Source: a virus. From it: 24,137 nt of DNA. The stretch is taken from the IMG/VR virus record IMGVR_UViG_3300050821_004857, positions 1 to 24,137 of that record; one strand, given 5' to 3'. The notes beneath the pieces were generated by a model. The model did not search any database. It was not told where the DNA came from and saw only the letters and a program-made list of their open reading frames with translations. Numbering within the stretch: the stretch's first letter is position 1; every line of letters begins with the position of its first letter. Made by a program: the position numbers and the translations under genes. Shown here piece by piece: positions 18,392 to 24,137 of the stretch.

Positions 18392-18801
18392 CCGAGCCCG
18401 AGCCCCGATTCTGCGTCTTGACCGGCGGCGTCTGGCATCACCTGATCGGCGCGACCGCGGCGACCGATAGCGGGCTCGACGTCGATCGCGCTTACTGTCC
18501 CGAGCACGACCAGCCCACGGCCGAACAGCTCGACCCCTACCGGGCGGCGATGGACGATGCCCTGCGGCAGCTCGCCGACGACGTCGGCGTGCCCGCCGGG
18601 ATTCTCAATTACGGCGCGATGCTGGCGCGCGCGGTCGAGCTAAACGAGCGGTTCGCCGGGCGCTGGCATGTCTGGTTTATCGCGCTGGCGGGCCGGGTCG
18701 AATGGCTCGCCCGGCCCGCGGACGCCGAGCCGCACGGCGAGCCGACATTCTCGGCGTGGTCGCCCGGCGAGCTGATTAACAAGATCGCCCGGCATATGTG
18801 A
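18388..18801 (+). CDS. Hypothetical 137-aa protein, last gene of the integrase cluster
   Basis: Begins MTEPEPRFCVLTGGVWHHLIG, with a CPEHDQP segment that with the first Cys and the His pair could bind metal. Then YRAAMDDALRQLADDVGVP, LARAVELNERFAGRWHVWF and a terminal GELINKIARH. ATGA overlap with the previous gene fixes the start; the longer frame is a shadow. The terminator 18812-18853 follows its TGA. Unknown function. Confidence 0.7.
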   Translation: MTEPEPRFCVLTGGVWHHLIGATAATDSGLDVDRAYCPEHDQPTAEQLDPYRAAMDDALRQLADDVGVPAGILNYGAMLARAVELNERFAGRWHVWFIALAGRVEWLARPADAEPHGEPTFSAWSPGELINKIARHM

Positions 18802-18811
18802 GCAGACACGA

Positions 18812-18853
18812 GCGAGCCGCGCCCCGTGAGCGGAATTCCGGGGCGCGGCTCGC
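18812..18853. terminator. Strong bidirectional hairpin terminator between convergent genes
   Basis: Perfect 15-bp stem GCGAGCCGCGCCCCG (18812-18826) and CGGGGCGCGGCTCGC (18839-18853) with a 12-base loop. It sits between the stop of the rightward cluster (18801) and the stop of the leftward secreted-protein gene (18866). No T-tract on either side. Confidence 0.8.
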
Positions 18854-18865
18854 CGTCGTCGGGCG

Positions 18866-19318
18866 CTAGCTAGCGCTTGCCGCCGGGGTCACGTAGGCGC
18901 TCGGCGAGTCGGGCGCCGGGTATCCGGTCGGGGTCGGCTCGGTTTCCTGCGCGAACGGGCGCGTCACGTCGAACACGGTCAGATGCTCGCCCTGCTCGCA
19001 GACTTCGGCGAGTTGCTCGACCTTGACCCGCTCGGCGGCGGGCTTGCCCTTGCTGCCGTAGTCGGGCGCGGCGGTCTGCGAGCCGTACCCGCCGCCGACG
19101 TCCTGCCCGGCGTTGTCGTGGTCGGCTGCCGAGCCGGTCAGCAAGACCAGCTCGCAATGCTTCGGCGCGTGATGGTGCGCGCCATAGCTGGCGATCGGCG
19201 CCGGGGTCGGCGTCTGGCCAGCGAACGCGGCCGTCGAGCTGCCAGCGATCAGCGCGAGCGCGCCGAGCGGAACGAGCACAGCGCGAGCCCGGAACCTAGA
19301 AACGATCGAGTGCGTCAT
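18866..19318 (-). CDS. Secreted protein with a Sec signal peptide, unknown function
   Basis: 150 aa. Basic n-region (SRFRAR), a hydrophobic core AVLVPLGALALIAGSS and a cleavage site AAFA-GQ after residue 33, a convincing Sec signal. The mature part has a histidine-rich start (APIASYGAHHHAPKHC), a Gly/Ser middle, a charged helix with the second cysteine (VEQLAEVCEQGEHL), a beta segment (LTVFDVTRPFA) and a Pro/Ser/Thr tail. The two Cys could pair outside the cell. AAAGGAAA precedes the ATG. A lone gene bounded by terminators, it has the layout of a lysogenic-conversion (moron) gene; the function is not recognised. Confidence 0.78.
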   Translation of the reverse strand: MTHSIVSRFRARAVLVPLGALALIAGSSTAAFAGQTPTPAPIASYGAHHHAPKHCELVLLTGSAADHDNAGQDVGGGYGSQTAAPDYGSKGKPAAERVKVEQLAEVCEQGEHLTVFDVTRPFAQETEPTPTGYPAPDSPSAYVTPAASAS

Positions 19319-19630
19319 AGCGGGTGGTTTCCTTTCGGTTTGGGCCAGCCCCCCACGGCTGGCGTCCCGACGATATCGGCCGGGCTCGGATTAGTCCCGA
19401 GCCCGACGCCGGATCGTTAGCCCGCTCACAGCCTCGCAGCGCTTAGCGCGTTTCTAAGCGCCCCGGCGGGCCGTGCATCCGGTTACAGCGCCCGAGCCGC
19501 TACAGCGCGCGTCCGCTGATCGTGGCAGCGCGGGCGGGCCGTTCCGGGCTATGCTCTGCCGTGCTGGCGGGCGCGCCCGCCAGCCCCGGAGAAACCCGCC
19601 CGGCCTGGCCGGGGCCGTTTTAGCGGCCCG
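19319..19630. other. Hairpin-rich gap between the holin and secreted-protein genes
   Basis: No convincing gene. In order from the left: a 7-bp hairpin (19344-19363), a 9-bp hairpin CGGGCTCGG/CCGAGCCCG (19381-19405), an 8-bp hairpin GCGCTTAG/CTAAGCGC (19439-19461), one copy of a 34-bp repeat (19511-19544), a perfect 22-bp palindrome (19563-19584), and nested short hairpins with TTTT (19599-19628) that abut the holin stop. The last set probably ends the late operon. A promoter for the secreted gene should lie in the left half; CGATATCG at 19370-19377 is the only AT-leaning spot. Confidence 0.65.
19511..19544 (-). repeat. 34-bp repeat copy in the gap, duplicate of a holin segment
   Basis: Matches 19688-19721 at 32 of 34 positions, 177 bases apart in the same orientation. 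The other copy encodes residues NGPPALPRSTD of the holin tail. This copy is outside any gene. Confidence 0.7.
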
Positions 19631-19936
19631 CTACGCGCCGTCTTCGCCGCCGGGTCCGTTCATAGCTGGCGGCTCGCCAGCGCCGCCGTCCGTTGATCGT
19701 GGCAGCGCTGGCGGGCCGTTCGGCGGCGGGCGCCGCGCGGCGATGTATCCGCCGATGTACCCGCCGACCGCGCCGACCGCCGCGCCTAGCACGGTCGAGA
19801 GTGTCGCGACTTCCTCGGTCGTGACGGTCCGGTCTTTATTCAGGAACGCGAAAACCTCGCCGATGATCACGGCGGCGACCACGCCGAGCGCGAGCACGGC
19901 GGCGGCGACCCCGCGCCAATCGACCCCCCGGCGCAT
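19631..19936 (-). CDS. Holin, two-helix type
   Basis: Holins open the inner membrane at lysis. 101 aa with two membrane helices: residues about 10-32 (VAAAVLALGVVAAVIIGEVF) and 46-67 (LSTVLGAAVGAVGGYIGGYI), separated by a short charged turn (NKDRTVTTEE). The C-terminal tail is Pro/Gly-rich and partly encoded by a 34-bp repeat found again in the gap. The start overlaps the fibre gene's stop as TAATG. Late operon, two genes after the endolysin; the assignment is from topology and place, as holins share little sequence. Confidence 0.8.
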   Translation of the reverse strand: MRRGVDWRGVAAAVLALGVVAAVIIGEVFAFLNKDRTVTTEEVATLSTVLGAAVGAVGGYIGGYIAARRPPPNGPPALPRSTDGGAGEPPAMNGPGGEDGA

Positions 19937-21459
19937 TAGCCGGGCAGCGGGAACGGCGGCGGCAGCGGGTCGAGCCGGTTAGTCTCGCGGCGGCGCTCGC
20001 CGGTCGGCGGCCACGGCGGCGCGCTGGTCGGAACGAACCGGATCGCGTCGAGAAACAGCACTTGAAATGAGGTCGCCCCCGGCCAGTCGGACGGGGCCGA
20101 GTACATCTGTAGCTGATAACCCTGCACGATCATCACTTGCGCGCTTACCCGCCCGCCGCCCGGCGCGACCACGATCGCCGGGCATGTGTAGATCGACGTC
20201 GGGCAGTAGAACCCGAGCGGGCACGCGCCGATAACGGTTCCGGCGTTCGGCAGCCCGCCGCCGGTCCATTGGATATAGCCGCCAATCCAGCAGACGCCGC
20301 GGTGATAGTAGAACCGCAGCGGCGGCTCGGGCGGACCGGCGACGTTGCCGTCGACCCATCCGGGGCCGAGCGAGATCGGCACGCCATACGGCGCGGCGAC
20401 CAGCTCGGCGCGGGTTACCTCGCCGTCAGCGCCGCGCGCGCCGGTCGGCCCGGCCGCGCCGGTCGGTCCCTGCGGCCCCGGCTCGCCCTGATCGCCGAGC
20501 GGGCCGGGCGGTCCGGTCGGTCCCTGCGGGCCGAGAAACCCGATCGGCCCGGCCGGTCCGGTCGGCCCTTCGGGGCCGGTCTGCCCGTCGACGCCGGGCG
20601 CGCCATCCGGGCCGGGCGGTCCCTGCGGCCCCTGCGGGCCGAGAATCGTTCCGATATCGACCCATCCGAGCGGGTTATTCACCTGCGAAACGAACCCGTA
20701 TAGCTGGCCGTCGAGCGGGTCGCCGTCGCGATGGTAGAGCAGAGCATCGCCGATCCGGCACTGATAAGCGGGCTGGCCGGGCCGGTCCCAATCGGCGGGC
20801 AGATACCCGGTCGGCGGCAGATCGGCCGGCGTTTTCGTGACGCCGAACTGCCCGACAATGATCGCCGCGGCGCCATCCTGGCCGGGCGGACCTTGCACGC
20901 CGGTTTGCCCGGTCAGACCTTGCACGCCCTGCGGCCCGGCCGGTCCCGCCTCGCCGCGCGCGCCCTGCCCGCCCGGTATGCCCTGCGAGCCGGTCGAGCC
21001 CTGCGGCCCCATCTCGCCGCGGGCGCCCTGCGGCCCCGGCGGTCCCTGCCCGCCCTGCGGCCCGGCGGGTCCGCTCGGCCCCGGCGGGCCGGGCGGCGAT
21101 TGCAAGACGCCGGGCGTAATCCACGGCTGCCCGCCGGGGTTGAGCCCCTCGCCCACGAACGTCCACAGCTCGCCGAGCGGGTCGAAAATCAGCGACCAGC
21201 CGAGCTGTATTTGCGTGTCGGCGACCGGGCGCCCGAGCCCGTCCCAATCGGCCGGGATCATCCCATCGGGCGGCAGCTCGGCCGGGGTCCGGGTCGCGCC
21301 GAACGTGCCGACAATGATCGTCGCCTGCCCGCCGGGGCCGGGCGGTCCCTCCGGTCCCTGCGCGCCGGGCGGGCCGGGCGGTCCCTGCTCGCCCGGCATT
21401 CCCGAGATCACGTCCACGAATCCCGGCGGGCGCGGCACGGTTACATCTATCTCGCTCAT
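19936..21459 (-). CDS. Collagen-like tail fibre or baseplate protein, 507 aa
   Basis: Three Gly-X-Y collagen blocks (about residues 21-44, 122-196 and 274-345) alternate with two copies of a 75-residue module: [19 protein letters not shown] at 46 and [19 protein letters not shown] at 198, each followed by a PADWD sequence and a W/Y-rich end. The C-terminal 150 residues are beta-rich ([37 protein letters not shown]) and are likely the receptor-binding or trimer tip. ATG 21459 is supported by ATGA overlap with the baseplate gene; a longer frame upstream is a shadow. Collagen-like stalks form trimeric fibres in many actinophages. Confidence 0.85.
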   Translation of the reverse strand: MSEIDVTVPRPPGFVDVISGMPGEQGPPGPPGAQGPEGPPGPGGQATIIVGTFGATRTPAELPPDGMIPADWDGLGRPVADTQIQLGWSLIFDPLGELWTFVGEGLNPGGQPWITPGVLQSPPGPPGPSGPAGPQGGQGPPGPQGARGEMGPQGSTGSQGIPGGQGARGEAGPAGPQGVQGLTGQTGVQGPPGQDGAAAIIVGQFGVTKTPADLPPTGYLPADWDRPGQPAYQCRIGDALLYHRDGDPLDGQLYGFVSQVNNPLGWVDIGTILGPQGPQGPPGPDGAPGVDGQTGPEGPTGPAGPIGFLGPQGPTGPPGPLGDQGEPGPQGPTGAAGPTGARGADGEVTRAELVAAPYGVPISLGPGWVDGNVAGPPEPPLRFYYHRGVCWIGGYIQWTGGGLPNAGTVIGACPLGFYCPTSIYTCPAIVVAPGGGRVSAQVMIVQGYQLQMYSAPSDWPGATSFQVLFLDAIRFVPTSAPPWPPTGERRRETNRLDPLPPPFPLPG

Positions 21460-21830
21460 CGGGTCACGTCCGGTTCTACGGTTACGGCGCCCTTGATCAC
21501 GGTCAGCACGCGACCGCCGGGAAACGAGAGCTGCATATCCCAGCGGCCCGGCGGCGTATTCTGCGATTGCCCGGCGGACAGATGCGCGAACACGTAATTG
21601 GGTAGCACGATCGCGCACGTCAGATCGACCGAAGCGCGGTCATCGGGCGAGCGGCGGATCTGCGCGGCGACCGCCGTAACCTGCGCGAGATCGTATGGCT
21701 CGGTCGCATCGGCGTCGACCCATAGCCGGAATGCCCACGAGCGCGAGTCGCCCCGGTACACGTAGAGCGGGACGTCCTGCGGCGCCTCGCCCGGCGGCGA
21801 GGTCGCCCGCGCTTCGGTCGCCGCGGTCAT
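21456..21830 (-). CDS. BppU-like baseplate or minor tail protein, 124 aa
   Basis: A single beta-rich domain: [19 protein letters not shown], then [43 protein letters not shown] and [18 protein letters not shown]. This order (YRGDS..F.L, AQIR, W/Y-D, V..G.V.V..DVTR) is common in phage tail-fibre-associated domains like the BppU N-terminus. It probably links fibres to the baseplate. ATGA overlap with the endolysin stop sets the start. Assignment from pattern, not search. Confidence 0.7.
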   Translation of the reverse strand: MTAATEARATSPPGEAPQDVPLYVYRGDSRSWAFRLWVDADATEPYDLAQVTAVAAQIRRSPDDRASVDLTCAIVLPNYVFAHLSAGQSQNTPPGRWDMQLSFPGGRVLTVIKGAVTVEPDVTR

Positions 21831-22591
21831 GAGATCGGCGCCGTCCATGTCATCGACCACGTTTGCGGGCCGACCTTGCCGTCCACGGTTAGCCGCTTCT
21901 CGCTCTGGAATGAGCGACAGACCCGCTCGGAACCCGGCCCGTAAATCTGATCGACGTCGATCGACCAGCCGCGCGAGCGCATCTTGCTTTGCCACGTTCG
22001 GACGTCGGCGTGCCGCGAGTTGGTTTTCTGGTCAAAATACGGGTTGGCCGAGAACTTCGGCGCTTGCGTGCCGCCGCCGCCGCCGCTCGGCGGCGGGCTC
22101 GACGGCGCTTGCCCGGTCGCGCGGCGCAGAATCTCGGGGCGCATGTTGAGCCGGGATTGAGTCGGGCACGCGGTATTGACCGCCATACGGTGATAGCCGA
22201 GCCCCCGTTGCCCGTCCGCATTCGCGAGCGCGTTCGCCCATCCGTGCACGCGCATCCCTTCGGCGTAGAGCCGGGCGAACGCCGAAACCTGCGCGTCCGT
22301 GAGCGGCTCGGTCGGGTTGTTCGGCGGGCAGCCCTCAGTCTCGACGCCGACATAGCGGCTGTTTAGGCTCATGCCGTGCCACGCCTGGCGGCTCGTGTCG
22401 ACGTATTGCTCGATCGCGCCGTTTTTGCCGATCCAGAAATGCGCCGACACTTTCGCGCTCGGGTTGTTAAACCAGCCGTAGAGCCCGCCGTTACCGCCCT
22501 GATGGTGCAAGATCGCGCCGAGATACCCGGCGACGTTCCCGCCGTAGTTGACCGAGATCGGGCGCCACGTAGCGCACGCGAACCGCGCCAT
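21827..22591 (-). CDS. N-acetylmuramoyl-L-alanine amidase endolysin with a peptidoglycan-binding domain
   Basis: Cuts the amide bond between muramic acid and the peptide stem of peptidoglycan. 254 aa. The Amidase_2 catalytic domain (about 1-165) shows LHHQGGNG with a zinc His, WHGMSLNSRYVGVETEG with the Glu, and GYHRMAVNTACPT with the His/Cys ligands. After a Pro/Gly linker (SSPPPSGGGGG) comes a PG_binding_1 domain: HADVRTWQSKMRSRGW, IYGPGSERVCRSFQSE and VDGKVGPQTWSMTW. No signal peptide, so it depends on the holin. TAATG overlap gives the start. Confidence 0.92.
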   Translation of the reverse strand: MARFACATWRPISVNYGGNVAGYLGAILHHQGGNGGLYGWFNNPSAKVSAHFWIGKNGAIEQYVDTSRQAWHGMSLNSRYVGVETEGCPPNNPTEPLTDAQVSAFARLYAEGMRVHGWANALANADGQRGLGYHRMAVNTACPTQSRLNMRPEILRRATGQAPSSPPPSGGGGGTQAPKFSANPYFDQKTNSRHADVRTWQSKMRSRGWSIDVDQIYGPGSERVCRSFQSEKRLTVDGKVGPQTWSMTWTAPIS

Positions 22592-22749
22592 TAGCCCTCG
22601 CCCCCTACCTCGTCGTCTTCGGCGTCGGGGTCCGGTCCCGCGCCCTCGTCGTGTAGCTCGCCGTCTTCGGGCTCGCCGGGCTCGGGCTCGGGCGGCTCGG
22701 TCACGGTCGCCCGGACCGGCGGCACGAATGGCGCGTGTGCGGTCGTCAT
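22591..22749 (-). CDS. 52-aa acidic mini-protein between fibre and endolysin genes
   Basis: The frame fills the gap with TAATG overlaps on both sides. It begins [20 protein letters not shown] and is then very acidic (EPEPGEPEDGELHDE, PDPDAEDDEVGGEG), probably disordered. No membrane segment. It may be a small tail component or a spacer peptide; nothing more can be said. Confidence 0.6.
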   Translation of the reverse strand: MTTAHAPFVPPVRATVTEPPEPEPGEPEDGELHDEGAGPDPDAEDDEVGGEG

Positions 22750-24137
22750 TACTGATTACCTCCATAGGTCGTCGCTTCGCGGGCTGGCGAAGCGATAAAG
22801 CGGCTCAATCGCGAGCCGCGGAATGTGATCGTCTGCGCGCCGGTCGCCGACCATCGGGCAGTGAGCCCGACAGTCAAGTCGGCGCCCGGCGTGACCGCCG
22901 AAGTATCGATCTGGCTTACCGCGCCGATACTCATATTTCCGGCCGTCCACGTCGAGTGCGCGGGCCGGGGTGACATGAGCGCTTCGGTCCAATGCAGAAT
23001 GAGCGCCGTCGAAACGACTTGATAGAACGAGCGCAGCGCCACGGCAAACGGCGCGTTTGCCTGCCAGTTGCTTACGGCGAGGTCGATATACCGATCGGTT
23101 AGCGCGGCGTTGAATCGCTGCCCGGCGACGAGCAGCCCGCTACCCGCCCAGGTTCCCGAGCCCACGGCGTGAACCTCAAACCAGCTACCGGGTATTAGCT
23201 CGCCCGCCGGTATGACCCATAGCCGGGTAACCATGATCGCTTGCGTGACCGACCCGGCGACCGGGAACGAGCCGCTATCGGATTGGAATGTGCCGGTCGC
23301 CGCGCTCGGCGGTCCCTGCGGGCCGGGCGGTCCCTGCTCGCCCTGCGGCCCGCGCGGTCCCTCGATACCGGGCGGACCTTGCACGACGGCCGGGCTAAAC
23401 CATTCGCCCTGCGGCCAGTCGGCCCCGGCGTATGTCCAGAGCGCGCCGCTCGGCTCGTAAACGAGACTCCATCCGATCTCGACTTGAGTCGCGGTCGCCG
23501 GTCGGCCGGGGCCGTCCCAATCCGCCGGAATGAGCCCGCCCGGCGGCAGATCGGCGGGCTCGGTTTGCTGCCCGAACGTGCCCACGATCAGCGTCGTCTG
23601 ACCGGCTTCGCCCTGCGGTCCGCGCGGCCCTTCCGGTCCGGTCGGCCCGGCCGGTCCCTGCGGTCCGGGTCCGCCGACCTCGCCCGCCGGTCCCTGCGGC
23701 CCCGTCTCGCCCGGCCCGCCCGCCGGTCCTTCGGGGCCGACCCCGCCGGGCGGTCCGCTCGGGCCGGGGTCGCCCTGCGGTCCGGGCGGTCCGCCGGGCT
23801 CGCCGGGCGGACCCGGAACGCCGCTCGGTCCCTGCGGCCCGGCCGGTCCGGGCGGGCCGGGCGCGCCGGGTCCGTAGTCTGGCGCCCGCGGCGTTAGGGT
23901 CATGTCCGCGGCCGAGTCGGCGCCCGCCGGTATCTCGACCTCGCCGAGCATCACGCCGTGCCGGTCGGGGTCGGGCGCGAGCACGGCGAGCCGGAATGTC
24001 GCCGACTCGACCTCGACAACTTCGGCCCATAGCTCGTCGGTCCGGTCGTCTTCGGGATCGCCGGGCAGCACGGGCACGAGCACGGCGACCGGCGAAGCGA
24101 GCACGGCGATCGAGCCGTCTTCGGCATCGGCGAGCGC
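22749..24137 (-). CDS. Collagen-like tail fibre protein, 5' end beyond the right edge
   Basis: 462 residues are visible and the frame is open to the window edge, so the true start lies outside; the first GTG (24104) is unlikely to be the start. An N-terminal beta domain ([19 protein letters not shown]) comes first. A long Gly-X-Y region (about visible residues 90-178) follows, then one copy of the [18 protein letters not shown] module, which also occurs twice in the 19936-21459 fibre. A short collagen block comes next, and a C-terminal beta-rich tip ([40 protein letters not shown]). TAATG couples it to the acidic mini-gene. Confidence 0.85.
   Translation of the reverse strand, partial: ALADAEDGSIAVLASPVAVLVPVLPGDPEDDRTDELWAEVVEVESATFRLAVLAPDPDRHGVMLGEVEIPAGADSAADMTLTPRAPDYGPGAPGPPGPAGPQGPSGVPGPPGEPGGPPGPQGDPGPSGPPGGVGPEGPAGGPGETGPQGPAGEVGGPGPQGPAGPTGPEGPRGPQGEAGQTTLIVGTFGQQTEPADLPPGGLIPADWDGPGRPATATQVEIGWSLVYEPSGALWTYAGADWPQGEWFSPAVVQGPPGIEGPRGPQGEQGPPGPQGPPSAATGTFQSDSGSFPVAGSVTQAIMVTRLWVIPAGELIPGSWFEVHAVGSGTWAGSGLLVAGQRFNAALTDRYIDLAVSNWQANAPFAVALRSFYQVVSTALILHWTEALMSPRPAHSTWTAGNMSIGAVSQIDTSAVTPGADLTVGLTARWSATGAQTITFRGSRLSRFIASPAREATTYGGNQ

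Noticed and set aside
20137-21597. Plus-strand frames with repeated Arg/Ala/Gly motifs opposite the tail fibre
   Set aside because: These mirror the collagen repeats of the real leftward fibre gene.
20400-23880. CRISPR-like repeats in the collagen coding regions
   Set aside because: The repeats are 9-base Gly-X-Y codon patterns inside open frames, not spaced identical repeats.

Overview
This very GC-rich window is a stretch of a temperate, double-stranded DNA tailed phage or prophage, almost certainly of an actinobacterium. The phage assignment rests on a P27-type small terminase, a large terminase, an HNH endonuclease, an integrase, a holin, an amidase endolysin and collagen-like tail fibres. 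The actinobacterial host is inferred from a full-length Lsr2 homologue, the frequent GTG starts and the base composition. No chromosomal or rRNA/tRNA gene was seen, so no genus is named.

Layout. From the right edge to 19631, leftward genes form the end of the late operon: a collagen-like tail fibre (cut by the window edge), a small acidic protein, an amidase endolysin, a baseplate-type protein, a second collagen-like fibre and a holin. A hairpin-rich gap (19319-19630) follows, then a lone secreted-protein gene (18866-19318). A strong bidirectional terminator (18812-18853) separates this from a rightward cluster of five genes (16373-18801) containing a tyrosine integrase. A 502-base regulatory region (15871-16372) carries a 65-bp tandem repeat and a 12-bp inverted repeat. 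It divides the integrase cluster from a long leftward early operon. That operon runs from an excisionase-like HTH gene through a RecB-like exonuclease and a RecT-like annealing protein, small zinc-binding proteins, an MT-A70 adenine methyltransferase, a C5-cytosine methyltransferase, a PD-(D/E)XK nuclease and a replication-type protein with iteron-like repeats. It ends in many small genes, Lsr2 and a DUF3846-like protein. Past a terminator (4531-4592) comes the packaging module: HNH, zinc-ribbon proteins, TerS, a small protein and TerL, which runs off the left edge.

Both edges fall inside leftward genes. The order tail-lysis-integration-early-terminase means that portal, capsid and tail genes should lie beyond the edges on a circular (integrated or circularly permuted) map.

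The genes are packed tightly. Most neighbours overlap by ATGA, GTGA, TAATG or an 8-base stop/start overlap, so the true starts are often internal to the longest reading frame; starts here were chosen on that basis. The most unusual signal is an 11-base sequence, GAAGGGACCAA, present six times. Four copies sit just before start codons (a 104-aa gene, a 67-aa gene, lsr2 and the first gene of the integrase cluster). Two copies sit in the loops of long perfect hairpins that have no start codon nearby. Other notable signals are the candidate origin inside the replication gene, the integrase/excisionase intergenic repeats, and a truncated IPT/TIG gene ending at a correctly phased GGGTTTT heptamer. 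No lysogeny repressor could be recognised.
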